The notes below the pieces were generated by a model. It had not been told where the DNA came from. It saw only the letters and a list, made by a program, of their open reading frames with translations, and ran no database searches. DNA of 64,000 nucleotides from Anthopleura xanthogrammica. Taxonomy: Eukaryota; Cnidaria; Anthozoa; Actiniaria; Actiniidae. Below are positions 22,751 through 35,495 of this stretch, in pieces. Both the position numbers and the translations under genes were made by a program. The stretch lies in assembly GCA_964019055.1 (NCBI GenBank), contig OZ025213.1:11791702-11855701 (forward strand), read 5' to 3'. Positions within the stretch are counted from its first letter, which is position 1; each line of letters begins with the position of its first letter.

Positions 22751-24023
22751 TGGTAATTTCTTGGAAGAATTGAACTTTTGATCAGCAGCGTGACAGAAAC
22801 TTTACCAAGCAAAAAACACTGAGAAAAAGATTAAGATATGACGAAGCAAATCTAAAAGAGAACATGATTATGGTAGTTTAGTCTTGGGTGTTGACTTTTT
22901 CAGTTTTGAAGTTAAATGTTTTGGTCTTTTAGGGTAGTTTCGAGTGAACAGGTGGTTGATGGAGGGGTGTTTTCTTGCAAACTTTGTTTCCTTCCAATGA
23001 CATTACCGCTAAGAGTCACATGGCTGTTTTAATCACAATTCAAGCATTCACGACAATTCACAGGAAATGACCACTCAACACCGATGATAAAACCAAAACA
23101 ATATATATTTTTCTTAGTATTTGACCGATGATTTCACTTTCGATATGACAATAATTCACAAAAGAAACATATGCCCCTTTTGCTCTTCTACATCCTTAAA
23201 AGATCCTTCTATAGAAAACTTCCATCAATCTTTCATCCGATATTCAAATTTGAGCAGTTTCCGTAAAATACTGCAGCTGAAACTCCCTTTTTTTCTCGGT
23301 ATATTCGACCTGATTCGACAGGTGTGAAATTAAAAATAGGCATCGCTAGTTTGACAAACTAGAAATCGTTAGAAAAACTAATAAAATTGATATGTAGACA
23401 CAGATTGCTTTGGCTAAAGAAATACAAGCTTTAATATAACGAGATTGAAAATGAAAAACAAATGATTTCAACAATATAATAAAATTGATAAATGGTAGCT
23501 AGGAGCAATAAAGAAGCCGTGTGTATATTATTTTCTAAATGCTTTTAAAAAAGGAAATCGAGAACAATCATAAATTGAGAGAGAAAGAGGGAAGCAATAG
23601 ATAATTTAACATAGACAATTTTGAAAAAGAAATCTGTTTTTGATAGTCCTTAGCTAGCCGAATATTTATAAAGATAAAACAAGAATATCACATCTGCTTT
23701 ATTTTTTAGTTTAAAAAGAAAAGTCATCATTTTCAGCTTCAAAACGAGAAAAAAACCCTGAAAGAATAAAAAGAGGAAAAGCAAGGAAACACAAAGAAAA
23801 AAGAAAAAAACTTGACGAAACATGAAAAATTACAAGGAAAAGCAAAGCGGAAAATATCTAGGCCGATAGCCGATAGATGAAGTTCTTAGATTTTAGCAAT
23901 CATCTGAAAAATAAACTGAAAATTCAAAAGTAATAATAGTATAGTTAATACACAATGCTATATTTACATTCTGCAGCCTTGAAATTATATTCTCTAAAAA
24001 TAGAAGTATTTTTGACACTTTTT

Positions 24024-24365
24024 ACTGCACGACGCGCAAAAGTATGACCACTTTTAATATATTCGCACATTTCTATCATACACCGCGGAGCACTCTAAAA
24101 TTGGCGGGGGGCTAAGATTGGAAAATTTAAGAGACTAGTATGGGAAAAGGGAAAAAGTGGCAAGACTATAGTCCTACCAGCCCCTCCCCGCGCGCGGTCC
24201 CTGTCTATGCACGGGATTTTTGCTGCCACACGAGTTTTTACACGCCTTATTTGGTCAAACCAGTCAGCTTGGAATCAAATGTGTCTGTTTAAAGTACAAA
24301 ATCCCGTGTATAGAAGTATGCAAATACATATGTGGTCCTACTTTTGCGCGTCGCGCCGCTGTAAG
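24024..24365. repeat. Inverted-repeat element (GACGCGCAAAAGT ends)
   Basis: GCACGACGCGCAAAAGTATG near 24027 is matched by TACTTTTGCGCGTCGCGCC near 24340, with subterminal GCACATTTCTATCATACAC and GTGTATAGAAGTATGCAAAT. Imperfect arms of about 60 bp enclose about 215 bp. A GC-rich CGCGCGCGG patch is inside. Confidence 0.6.
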
Positions 24366-24829
24366 TCAGGCTGTTCAAGTACAGAATGGAGCACAGAAAA
24401 GGACCAACTGGTGGTTAGAGCCATGTGCGCAGACAGGGTTGGTATCAGCAGCTGTGTTCTTTTCACTAATACAGCACTAGTGGTTCTCGACCAATCAGAG
24501 TTTGCATCTTTTTTAAGTGACTATATAGGAAATGCAATTTAAACAAATCAACAAAACTGTGTATAATTTTTATTTTTAAAAGTCCTATAACCTTAACAAT
24601 GTTAATATTCCAAAAGTGAGAAAAACATGGTTGATTAGAGGGGAAAAAATAAATGAGTTTCTTAATTCATCACATTTTCAAATAATATTGGATTCTATTA
24701 CAGTATTTTTAAAGAATTTTATTTTGATAAGATTTGTCTTAACTTATCCCTAGAAATCTTCTTCGGGTTGCCAAAATAATATATTTCTGCATAATAACAT
24801 TCAAACCTTACAGCGCTTTCAAATCATGT

Positions 24830-25035
24830 GCAAATCGTCGTTGCAACAAAATAAGCTTAAGGTTTTGGAGGACATAAATCAAAGTGTTTCCTTGACATTG
24901 TTTGGAAACACAAAGTTATCAAGGGCACGTGTCACATGCAATGTTGTGGATACACATTGATTGACATCCACACAAAACAACTTCCTTGTGAATTGTACGA
25001 TTTTGCCCAGTGATTGGGAAGTGTTGTAACTTAAA
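24830..25035. repeat. Dispersed repeat family Q, copy 1
   Basis: CAAAGTGTTTCCTTGACATT, TTGATTGACATCCACACAAA and TGAATTGTACGATTTTGCCC match the order of segments at 56810-57000. Interior TTGCAACAAAA lies at the left end. Non-coding. Confidence 0.5.
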
Positions 25036-25042
25036 GAATAGA

Positions 25043-25213
25043 CCTCTTTACCTTGGGCGTAACATGTTCCAATATTAGGCTATAATATTCTTTGTCTGAG
25101 TTGTATCCATATTTATGTGTACTGCACAATATTAATCATTGAACAAAGAAAAGATAGTCTAGACACTTGGTCTGAAATGGAAAAACGGTATGCCCAAGGT
25201 AAAGAGGTCTTTT
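25043..25213. repeat. MITE family B, copy 4
   Basis: Starts AGACCTCTTTACCTTGGGCG and ends TGCCCAAGGTAAAGAGGTCT, so both termini are preserved. The interior is shorter and more diverged than in the copies in DNAH3. Confidence 0.75.
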
Positions 25214-25432
25214 GAATAAAATGCAAATGAATGCAATTTGCACAACAACCTGACTACTGCGGCATATCCAGGATTTTCCCTGGGGGGAAGTAAGGACTAC
25301 TCCCTACTAACCTCAATAAATCATCTCTCCCTCCCCTAACCTCCCCTCCCCTTTCCAATCACATGCATGTGACTAAGCTGCCAATACAAAAAAGGTATAC
25401 ACGTAGGCATCCTAGAATCCCTAATACACCCT

Positions 25433-25532
25433 AGCCTCCTACACAGATGCTCTTAGGGTCATCACGCAACATTTCTCTCCCCATGAGGATGACATGACGA
25501 CATGCGACCCTAAGAACGTCTGAGAGGAGGTT
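25433..25532. repeat. Small palindromic element
   Basis: GCCTCCTACACAGATGCTCT and TAGGGTC face GACCCTAAGAACGTCTGAGAGGAGG across about 50 bp. No second copy was noticed in this window. Confidence 0.55.
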
Positions 25533-26334
25533 AAATACACCCCAGCTTGCTAGTATAAATGCTCTCTCATACTGGTACTAGATTGGTGATTAATTGTTTA
25601 TACTTAAATATTTACAATTGATAATATCCTTAAATATTCTTCCAAGTTCCACACTATTTTCAAAAGTTGCAAGTTTTACCACAATAGTATAATTGTTTTG
25701 ATCTTTCATATTTTTGCCGTAGAAGGACCAGCCCTGTGGTTGAAGTCATAGTAAGGCCTGTGGACATCATAGCTACTTGAGAACAAGAGTGTAGAGAGCC
25801 ATCAAAACACAAGAAATGGATACAGCCCAATGAAGTCTCACACCAATTACTGCAGCTGAGAACAGAAATAAACAAATATCATTGGCAAATTATAAGAAAT
25901 GTGGCAGCAAATCTTACATACTCATTAAGACATCCATGGAAGATTTCATTAAATGCACCTTTTCTGAATATACCTATTTCCAGCTGAGTTGACCTTCAGA
26001 ACAAACTCAATATCAGCCTCATATTCAACATCATATTTTGATTAGCATTTTCTATGATTTTGCCAAGAAAACCTAATGAAATACAAGTTCTTCCTTCTTT
26101 AAATTGATCATAAACATTCATGGAACTCATGGCTGAATCAAATTTCAATCTACAAGAGACTCGGTAAATTCTCGGAAAATGCTAACCAAAATAGCTGACC
26201 CACAATTCATTTCGGGGAACTTGATCAACTCAGATGGTTAGCTTTGGCAGTTGTTTTGCCCATTTCAGAGCGCGTTTCATCCCCCTGAGTAACATTTTTT
26301 TTTTAGATGCTAATGAAACAAATTAAGCTTCCTA

Positions 26335-26398
26335 TTTTCAAAGGAATGACATGTGGTCTGAAATGAGCAAAACAAATGCCAAAAATAAAGAGGTATAT
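26335..26398. repeat. MITE family B, copy 5 (right-end fragment)
   Basis: AAGGAATGACATGTGGTCTG, then AAAATAAAGAGGTATA, corresponding to one arm of family B. Confidence 0.55.
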
Positions 26399-27247
26399 TG
26401 CCTTGAGTGACCATGAAAGAATGGTTCCAAGTTGAGGATGGATTTGATAAAACAAGTAAAAGTATTCATGAGATCAAGTCCAATCTCAATTTGGAGCCAT
26501 TGTATAGTTGCTGAAGCAAATTGTGGAAAGTTTTTTTGGTACAAAATTGTATTGATTAGTAAATGCAGTTTATTTGGAAACATACCTTTGTAAAATACAC
26601 CAAACAGCCCTTTCTTTTCAGAGAGAAAAAATGACTTGAGTTTTGGAACTCTTGTGATATAGGCGCAGGTACAAATGATGAGTAAGGCACATGCTACAAT
26701 GCCGTCAAAGGAGTAAACTGTAAAGTCAAACCAATGATTATGAGTAACATTCTATTATATTTGTTTGTTAAGAATGGCGTGTGTCCACTATGAATGCACA
26801 TGGAAGGATACCACTGTAATCAAGAGAGAAGCAAAAGCAAGGTGAATCAGAATGCAATTCTTGCTTCTTGATGCTTAGAAGCTGACCAAGTGTATCCATA
26901 CCTCAATGGATATATCATCATCATTGTTTACCACACCAGGAGGCAAACAAGGCCATTTAATGGATATACTGTATGCTGAATGTTAAACTTCTTGGATAAA
27001 TTGAAATATATTTGTACTTTCATTCTGACAGAATCTTTGGTATACAGTATAAACTTCTTGTTCCCATTATGTAAAAATCACCATGTGAGTTGAGAGTTGT
27101 ATGCATAGAACAAATAATGCATAGAAATAGGGTGTGTGGCTGACAGTAGGCCAAAATGAATTTCTATTCCACTATAAAAAAGTGAATTTATATAGTCCAC
27201 AGAGATATTAATACATGCATGTGTAGACCTCATGTAAACTAGAGATG

Positions 27248-27405
27248 TTTTCGTATGGCAATGAAAAACCTATATGGCACAGACTGTGCCGTACCGTGAC
27301 TGTGTCAGTGCCGTGCCTTGTATAAAAACATTTGACATTCGGTGCTGTGCCCATGCTGCGCTGCAACTATGCTGTGTGCCATGACTTTTCACACTCATAC
27401 CAAAT
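27248..27405. repeat. MITE family F, copy 1
   Basis: TTTTCGTATGGCAATGAAAA, then GCCGTACCGTGACTGTGTCA and GTGCCATGACTTTTCACACTCATAC. The same order with cleaner GCCGTGCC repeats is at 52340-52500. Ends are complementary (CGTATG...TGAAAA and TTTTCACACTCATAC). Confidence 0.65.
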
Positions 27406-28631
27406 CTGCAAATCTGCCAAACAGAGCAATCGTTATCCTAGCTATGAATAATACTTGAAAGATGGATGTTGGAGGAATATGATTTATAGAAAGCAAAAAG
27501 GAAAAGAAAAAGAAAACTGAACTTATCAAAAATTAAGCAAATATATAAGTTTACAATAGTCAGACAAAACCAAAAAATTTACTAAAGCATTTTTTGACTT
27601 CTTGAGTGATAAAATTATAAAGCTTATCAAACCTAGGGTGTAATTTTTAATGTTGAATTGGATAATTGAATTTCAAAGTTTACTGTAACACCAGTGTCTG
27701 TAACAGACGACATATTATAAGTAATATCTAAATGAAAATGAGATTGTAAACATTCTCACTTTCTCGACGTGAAAATATCAATTGAATTCTAATTAAAAAT
27801 ATACAAACTTATTTTTTCCAAGTGCCACGTCTGATGACGAAACAACCCAACACCTCCTGTTTATGTGGCTTGGTTTTCTTTGAATTCCCGTCAGATTTCT
27901 TTAAAAATTAGTTGAATACTTAGTGTTAAAGCCATACTTACCATTCATTTTATGTCAGCATCGTTAGATAACAATAAAAAGCTTCAAATTTAGGAATTAT
28001 TTCGCTGAAGAAAAGAAAACACAGTCAATTTGAAGCAGAAGAGAAATGACAGAGAGACTGGGTCGGCAGCCTCGATATGAACAGTCAATTTTTTTGTGAT
28101 GAGGGAAGGGAGGAAAAAAAAACTTTTTGTTTTGACTAAAAAAAATAGATCTTTTATGGATATTTAAAAGGCAAAAAAATTCTCAATGTAAGTAATAAAG
28201 CCTGGATTAAGTTTAAATGTTAAGTCGAGTATTTTTTTTTACCAACCTTTGATATTTTACTAGATTCCTAACTAAATGTTTCTGTATTTTAGCCATTACG
28301 AAAAATAACCTTTTTTATTTCAGTTTATAAAACTATTATACGAAAACGAAATGATCGACATAAATTTCAATGAAATACAAAATAGAGAAATTTAAATTAA
28401 GTGACAATTTTTTTTTACAGGGGTGGGGAGGTAAAAACATTTTTAGTGGCAATTTAACTTATTGATGTACTTTCAAAGACGTACTAGTATGATTTGGAAA
28501 ATCAATTTTTTTTATCTATGAATATTCAGAAGTACTGGGCATTTTATTTTTAGAGATGAATAATGATTGGATATTTTTTCTGAGGGGGTGGTAGAGGAAT
28601 ATGTTGTGTGTGTGCGCCAAAGCACGTTCAC

Positions 28632-28640
28632 CGACGTCAT
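28632..28640 (+). promoter_or_regulatory. CRE-like ACGTCA motif upstream of IFRD
   Basis: CCGACGTCAT lies about 225 bases upstream of the IFRD start, in a locally GC-richer patch. It matches the ATF/CREB core, but this is one short motif with no other support. Confidence 0.2.
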
Positions 28641-28865
28641 CCAGCGCTTATTCTGGGGGCGAACATCTCAGTTCTTCTTTCCCATCGTTGGGTAAAGGTA
28701 GTATTCAAGCTCTTCCCGATGTATTTACGGCACAAATCCTTACTTGATCATTATTCTAGTCTTAAAAAGAAAAGATCTATACGAGGGAGAAAATTTCATA
28801 AATTTAAATAATATCTCAAGTGAATTTGAAGAGATTTTGGACGAGAAACGTGAAGTTTTTTGACC

Positions 28866-31800
28866 ATGCCTAAAGGAAAAGGTAAACGTTCTGATCGGCA
28901 AGGAAAGTCGAAAACCAGAGGTAAAAAAATATTATCTGTCTCCGATCATTTATCTGTTTGGTTTAGTCTTTATTCTATAAGCTTGGGGCGAATTTTTGGC
29001 CTTAACCTTTGAGGAAGAGCTGTATATTTGTTTGTAAACGTTAATGTTGTGCTTCATTCATTGAAGTTGTTCTTGTGACTCAAATATTCACAACTGCCTG
29101 CTACCGGTGTTTGATGATTTTGTACTTTATATCGTTAATTGTTCACTGAATATTCGAACTTTGTTATTTTGTGTACTTGATAGCTTCTCCTCGAAGGACT
29201 GAGGAAAGTCTTGGAGTCGAAGATGACGAAGTAATGAGTACAACAAGTCAGAACTCGTTGGACACTCGAAGCGGAGATGGTGAGTCTTCCCGCCTCACGT
29301 GGATCGAAAACCCAGCAGAAAACATAAACTTAGGCTACCTTTTAGTAACTGACGTTTCCTGTTTCCTTTACAGACCTCAATAACGAAGGCAACGACGATA
29401 GTTTAGAAGAAATCGAAGTCAATTTTGAACAAAATTTGGAGGATTATTTGGATGGTGCAACACAAAAAAGGTGCGCCATTTTGTTTTTTACCTAAATCTT
29501 TACACAACTGTACAATTTCTGAGAAAAGGAAAACTAAAATCTACACATAGATTTCCTGAACAAATATGCTATTATTTTAGTATATTGAACTTTGTTTTTT
29601 TCTCTCGACGATAATCTTATTAGATAAACGGTTAATTTTTTCCGGCGTTGTTTATAAAATTACTGGTATTGTTATTTTCTTACACAATTTCTGTTCAAAA
29701 TGCAAGGTTTGTTGTCTTGTACCAAAATTTTTTTTAAACAGATATTATTAAATTCTCAAAGTGAGTATAAACGTGCTTGAATGCATAGGAAACCATGAAT
29801 ATTGTAAGGTTGTTGTTATTATTTGCTACACTTACGTAATGCCCCATTTTAGTTCACAGTTTTTAGTGTTTTTATATTTTTTTGCTCAGTCAGGTGTTTT
29901 GCTCAGTGGTGCAATATTTTTAGCATTGTTCCTCTCCGTTGTTCCTTTCTGTTGTTCCTCTTCTCTATATTTTTATTTCATTTTTTTCCTTTTCTTTTTT
30001 CTAAGTTTCTTAATTTTTTGTTTTGTTTTACAGCGCCAAAGGAAGACAAGCATCCTTGATTGCTTTACAGAAGGCATTAATGTCTAAAGTACTCACAGAA
30101 TTTGTTGCAAACAGGTAAATTCTGCCACCAGTGATAAAGTTAATATAAGCAAAATCTGTAAAAAGCCAACGTAGTGCCATTTTCCATAAAGCCGCATCTA
30201 TGTGATCAATTTTTCCTTTACAAGTATCCTTGACAATTTTCATTGTGCTAAAAACAGTTTACCCAAGTCCGTTCCACAATCTTACAGGAATTTGCAGGTC
30301 TACAAGATTACTGTCTATGCAGGTCTGGTGTAAAATATCACTCAACATAGTACATGCATATTATATCAAATAAGACATATGAGAATATCAGACACCAGAC
30401 TCAAGTGTCCTTTGTTTGAATAATGGTCGCATCTCATCCAGAAAAAATTGAATTTCTACAGATTTTACTTCAATTTTATTTTATTTTATTTTTACTTAGA
30501 ATGATGACATTCCAAGACTTAGTGGAAAAATGCCTAAAAAGAGGTAAAATGCAGAAAAAATAGAAGTATTATTGGTATTTTGTGGTCTAGTATTGATACA
30601 AACATCTTTTGTTCATCATGCCTATGTAGTGGGGTTTGTACTGAAGCTAGACTTCAATGCATACTGTTTATCAAACTCAGAAAAGGCCTGTGTATCATAA
30701 TGAATCATTATCACATATCATCATCATCATCGTGTATCATCAGCATGTATCATCATCATGTATCATCATCATGTATCATCATCGTGTATCATCAGCATGT
30801 ATCATTATCATGTATCATCATGTATCATCATCATGTATCATCATCATGTATCATCATCGTAATCATATATCATCATGTATCATCATCATGTATCATCATG
30901 TATCATCATTGTGTATCATCATCATAATCATATATCATCATGTATCATCATCATGTATCATCATCGTGTATCATCAGCATGTATCATTATCATGTATCAT
31001 CATCATGTATCATCATGTATCATCATCATGTATCATCATGTATCATCATCATCATGTATCATCAGCATGTATCATCATCATGTATCATCATCATGTATCA
31101 TTATCATGTATCATCATCATGTATCATCATCGTGTATCATCATCATGTATCATTATCACATATCATCATCATGTATCATCATCATGTATCATCATCGTGT
31201 ATCATCAGCATGTATCATTATCATGTATCATCATCATGTATCATCATGTATCATCATCATGTATCATCATCATGTATCATCATCATGTATCATCATCATG
31301 TATCATCATCGTGTATCATCAGCATGTATCATTATCATGTATCATCATCATGTATCATCATGTATCATCATCATGTATCATCATGTATCATCATCATCAT
31401 GTATCATCAGCATGTATCATCATCATGTATCATCATCATGTATCATCATCATGTATCATCATCATTTTATTTAATGGATGTTCATATTATTTTCATGCAG
31501 GCCCATCTGAGGACCGTGTGCTTGCATCTTCTATTGCATCCTTGGTATGCATTCAGCTTGGTGTAGAGAGTGAAGGCTTCTTCAAGGTGCTGAAGCCTAT
31601 CCTTACGATGATCATCCAGGACCCAACAGCCAGCATTGGTGCTAGAGCTAGTGTAAGCTTTAGATTTTTTTAATAAAAAAGGGGTTTATCTGTTATCAAT
31701 TCTATGATACTACAATGACCAAGGGGTTGTAAGGGAGTAGGGATTAAGATTTTGCTTTTCACTATGGAGTCTTAAAAAACCCTTAAAATTTTATTGAGCC

Positions 31801-34599
31801 CTGAAACAACCTCTTGGCTGATCTAAGTCAAGGCATGGCTAACTCATGGATCAAACCCTGAAACAACCTCTGGGCTGATATAAGTCAGGGCATGGCTAAC
31901 TCATGGATCAAACCCTGAAACAACCTCTGGGCTGATATAAGTCAGGGCATGGCTAACTCACAGATTGAACCCTGAAACAACCTCTGGACTGATCTAAGTC
32001 AGGGCACGGCTAAATGACAGATCAAATCAGAATTTAGCTGATTAGTTTTGTGGAGGGAGAAAAACTAGAGAACCCGGAGAAAAACCCTCAACTAATCAAG
32101 GGAGAGAACAAACAATCTCTACTCACATATGACGCTGAGTCCAGGAATCGAACCTGTGACCCCAGAAATGAGAGACAAGTGTATTCTTGCTATGCCACAC
32201 TTACAATAATATTAAACTATTTTCTTTTATTAGTGTTGCAGTGCTCTTGGTCTGTGTTGTTTTATTGCTGCAGAAAATACTGAAGTAAGTTATCACAAAA
32301 ATATAGAAATTTCTCACAATTTCATTTTTTTAATTGCCTCTGCATTCCGTCCTCATACACTGAATCGAAATATGGCAACCAATTTGAATGACTATTGTTC
32401 TGGACTGACTAGCCTCTCAAACACTTTGTAAAAAAACTTTTATGTTTCCATGTGAACAGCATTTATGCTAGTCAGTCCAGAACAGTAGTTAACGTTATTC
32501 AAATTGGTCACCAGATTTGGATTCGATGTATACCTGTAAGCTAATATTTTTTTCTTTGTTACAGGATTCACAAGAATGTGCTAAAGTGTTTGAAAGTGTG
32601 TTTAATAACAACAAGACGATCACACAAGCTGTTGCACCTCTGTATTACCATGCTGTGCTGTCCTGGGCTCTTCTTCTTACTGTTGTACCTGAATCTGAAG
32701 CCTATGACACAGTGCGCAAGTAAGTTTGACTTTACTTCAAATTAAGCCTGGTTCTCACTAAAGACACAAGAAGACAATACTCCAAGCTAGTGCATGTTCT
32801 CACTATAAAAAGAAGCAGCACAAATGCAAGAGAACGGAAGATTTTGTTTTTCTTGTGTTGGTTTGTGCTTGTGCTTATGCTTGTGTCAACTTGCGTGGCT
32901 AGTGAGAACCAGGCCTTATAGATCAGCTTTTCATGTGAGCATGCAATCAGCATTTCCATAGCTTTACTTTAGCTGTACCATATCTTAGGTATTAGGTAAG
33001 AATGACGATTAAATTTAATGTTTTATTTTTGTTCACAGATTCTTGCGAAGAATCTCATGCATTCTTGATGCCAGTGATATTTCAGTCAGAATAGCAGCTG
33101 GTGTAGCATTGGCTTTGATGTATGAGAAAGCAAGAGCTGTCGACAGATCCTTTGTTGGTGAAAAAGCTCGTCTTGTTGAACAACTAAAAGACCTAGCAAC
33201 TGACAGTGACAAACACAAAGCTAAAAAGGATCTTCGTCATCAGAGGTCAAGTTTTCGTGATGTCATGCGTGCGATTGAGGTAAGAATTACTGAGGAGCAA
33301 AGAAAGGGAATGACGCATGAGCTGCAGGGCTTGAAATAATGGCTGGTCATCAGAAATTGTCCAGCCAGAATCAAAACTTGTGCAGTCAAATCTTGGCCTT
33401 GCTGGTCATTTTGACCAGTAACATTGAGCCTGAGAAACAAGGTATTACCAAGCTAAAACTGATTTGGCTGGTCATCGTGACCAAGTACTGACTGGCTGTT
33501 ATTTCAAGCCCTGGATCTGGAATGGGAAAACATTCACTAGGTCTATTTTCTCACTTATTCTAAATGGAATGACAAACTTTGATAGTACAGACTTGAATCT
33601 TTTTATCTGTGTTTTTTTTTAGGATGGTAGTGTACCAGATGAGACGATAAAATTTGGTGTTGAATCCTTGGAGCTCTACTCCTGGACAGTAAGGAGACAG
33701 TACTCTGCTCTTAAGGAATGTCTAGGAACTGGAATGCCTGTACAACTACAGGTATGTAGAGATAAATGATTGTAGGTGGTGAAGATGATGATACTGTTAA
33801 CAGCAATACCGTACTATGGTGATGATACTTGATCTTAAGTCATGATGATGGTGGTGGTAATGATGATGTCAGTGAATGTGGTGGTGGTGAAAATGATGAT
33901 GAAGACAAAAGTGAATGAACATAATCATGATGATGATGAAAAGTTATGAGTACTGGTAATTTATTTTTTTGGGTCTCTGTACAATTTTTGAATTCTTTAC
34001 TAACCCAGGACACTTTCTGTATCTACAGAAACATTCAATATTCACACCCTCAGGCATGCATATTTATTTAATTACTTATTCTTGTGTCTCAGGGGAATGA
34101 GTTACTTAGGGATATTTTTGAGCTTGGTCCTGTAGTCAACCTAGAGGAAATGCAGCTACAGAAAGTGAGCAAGTTCCAAAGGGTGAGTGAATTTTCAAAT
34201 AAAGAATCTACTCCTGTCCAACACTTCATGTTGTACTTGAAAACTATGGCTGGGATGTGAGTGTATTAGAGATGATAAAAGAGCTTGAATGATGAAGCCT
34301 CCCATAATGATGAGCATACAGCAAACTTATTTTGTTGTACAATGTTTTACCAATACTGTACTACTGACCTGACAAACAATATGAACTTGTGTGTCAAAAC
34401 CATGGTTCAGTAGTACAAACATGCTACCATTACAATGATTGTTCTTACTACTACTGTTTTGTTAGTTCAATGCCAACTATTCATTACTGGAATTACCAAT
34501 CTATCTTATTAACAGAATCAGTATAACAGTGCAGCATCCAAAGCAAGAACATTAGTGAGAGGCAAGAACAGGGACAAACGTAATGTCAGTGCTTATTGA
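28866..34599 (+). CDS. IFRD1: Interferon-related developmental regulator (IFRD1/IFRD2) orthologue
   Basis: Armadillo-like family; vertebrate IFRD1 (TIS7/PC4) is a transcriptional co-regulator linked to HDAC/SIN3 complexes, and IFRD2 is a ribosome-associated translation regulator. Exons: 28866-28920, 29184-29279, 29374-29470, 30034-30114, 30500-30543, 31501-31652, 32234-32284, 32565-32719, 33039-33279, 33623-33751, 34093-34182, 34516-34599. Phases join with no stop and give 424 residues, near the vertebrate lengths of about 440-450. The start MPKGKGKRSDRQGK matches the lysine-rich family N-terminus. Conserved blocks are KGRQASLIALQKAL, RGPSEDRVLASSIASLVCIQ, VRIAAGVALALMYEKAR and DSDKHKAKKDLRHQRSSFRD (the last is the family's C-terminal signature). 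The protein ends in a basic tail. One such gene in a non-vertebrate would be pre-duplication, so IFRD1 versus IFRD2 cannot be decided. Confidence 0.95.
30578..30690 (+). repeat. Dispersed repeat, copy 1 (pair with 59514-59640)
   Basis: CAAACATCTTTTGTTCATCA, GGGGTTTGTACTGAAGC and TTATCAAACTCAGAAAAGG match, in order, a segment in a DNAH3 intron at 59514-59640. It sits directly before minisatellite array 3. Type unknown. Confidence 0.6.
30700..31466. repeat. (ATG)nATAC minisatellite, array 3 (inverted)
   Basis: About 770 bp of GTATCATCAT units (the complement of arrays 1, 2 and 4 on this strand) in the IFRD intron between 30543 and 31501. It is followed after only about 35 bp by the acceptor. 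Variant units GTATCATCAGCAT, GTATCATTATCAT and GTATCATCATCGT recur in blocks of about 200-260 bp, so segments were duplicated together. Confidence 0.95.
31795..32215 (-). mobile_element. tRNA-derived SINE, copy 5, with amplified 3' module
   Basis: The minus-strand head is near 32200 and box B near 32145 (GGGGTCACAGGTTCGATTCC on the minus strand). The 3' module containing ATCAGCCCAGAGGTTGTTTC is repeated about four times at about 58-bp spacing in 31795-32010. It lies in an IFRD intron, opposite the gene. Confidence 0.75.
32370..32512. repeat. Palindromic MITE family H
   Basis: GCAACCAATTTGAATGACTA and TGTTCTGGACTGACTAG face CTAGTCAGTCCAGAACAGTA and TTATTCAAATTGGTCACC. The arms are about 45 bp. 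It lies in an IFRD intron about 50 bp before the exon at 32565. Confidence 0.75.
32745..32923. repeat. Palindromic MITE family I
   Basis: TTAAGCCTGGTTCTCACTAA at the left and TAGTGAGAACCAGGCCTTAT at the right, about 178 bp apart. The interior has GTTTGTGCTTGTGCTTATGC. It lies in an IFRD intron. Confidence 0.75.
33325..33517. repeat. Palindromic MITE family J
   Basis: CAGGGCTTGAAATAATGGCTGGTCA-type left end and TGACTGGCTGTTATTTCAAGCCCTG right end, with repeated GCTGGTCAT/TGACCAG motifs between. It lies in an IFRD intron. Confidence 0.75.
33840..33945. repeat. ATG/GTG-rich microsatellite
   Basis: Degenerate (GATGAT)n and (GGTGGT)n in an IFRD intron. It lacks the ATAC punctuation of the main minisatellite. 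Confidence 0.6.
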
Positions 34600-35319
34600 G
34601 AAAAGAATCATACTAAATAACCAAATGATGAAGACATTTTCTCATGACGTACAAGCCCAGTAAACCTCATTCCTTGAATACTCATAAAGTAAAATTTTAA
34701 AGACAAAGTATTTTGGTGTATCAAAAGAATGTAAAATTCAATTCATATTTTAATGTTAAATTAATTGTAAGTGTAGTGTGAGAACAAATACCAGCTGAGT
34801 GAAAAACTAATCACGCACGGCTTTGTTGATCAAAACCTGCAGCCCTTCACTCTTTGTTTTGAAAATCATTTCTCAAGTGGTTTTTAGATAAATCACAGAT
34901 GAAATCTGATTAAGAATTTTGGATTTCCCTGAGACTTAAAATGTACTGGATTCAATTTATTGTTACCGGTAATAGTTTTCAGGTAGGAAAAAAGTGCTTG
35001 AACACAGGGCCAGTTATAAAGAATTCACAATGGACTGTGAATGGTTAGAAAATTTAATGCCACTCAGCTGGTAAGCCTTGGTCTTCACTTGTAGCATGAA
35101 CATAATGCATAGACTCGGATGTGCGTTGCATATTCACAGCTATTGTAATTCATGACCACACCTTTTTGTTTTTGGTTTTTGGTTAAGCGAGTTGTGAACC
35201 AAGATTAGTGTCCAGCATAATATTTTAAGCATAACAACATATTTTTAGAGTGATTCCAGTAACCCTGCTTGATAGCTCCTCATTCATTCTATCAAAAAAA
35301 AAATGAGAAAAAATCCCTT

Positions 35320-35495
35320 CGGCACGGACACATGGTGTAACATCGTGTGCAATATTGCAGGCAATGCTGCTTAAGTAGGATTGTTTTCTACTTCAGGAAC
35401 ATTGCATACAACAAATTGTGTTCTGACATGGCTTCCAACATTGATTGCCTGCAACATTGAGTGCAATGTTGCACCATGTGTCTGTAACTTGCAAA
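35320..35495. repeat. Inverted-repeat family K, copy 1
   Basis: GGACACATGGTGTAACATCG with TGCAATATTGCAGGCAATG faces TTGCCTGCAACATTGAGTGC and GTTGCACCATGTGTCTG. The central part has CTACTTCAGGAACATTGCAT. Related to 36395-36560. Confidence 0.7.

Larger units (their letters stand above)
22750..28865. other. Head-to-head intergenic region between RBM15 and IFRD
   Basis: About 6.1 kb with no exon that I can support. It contains an inverted-repeat element at 24024-24365, a sequence shared with 56810-57000 at 24830-25035, MITE B copies at 25043 and 26335, a small palindromic element at 25433-25532 and a family F element at 27248-27405. The rest is AT-rich. Both flanking promoters should lie near its two ends. 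Confidence 0.5.

Noticed and set aside
24207..24542. Open frame of 111 codons on the plus strand
   Set aside because: Overlaps the right arm of an inverted-repeat element, has no recognisable domain and no splice context.
30028..30243. Minus-strand open frame resembling a short transposase piece
   Set aside because: It overlaps IFRD exon 4 (30034-30114) in antisense, and no conserved motif could be named.
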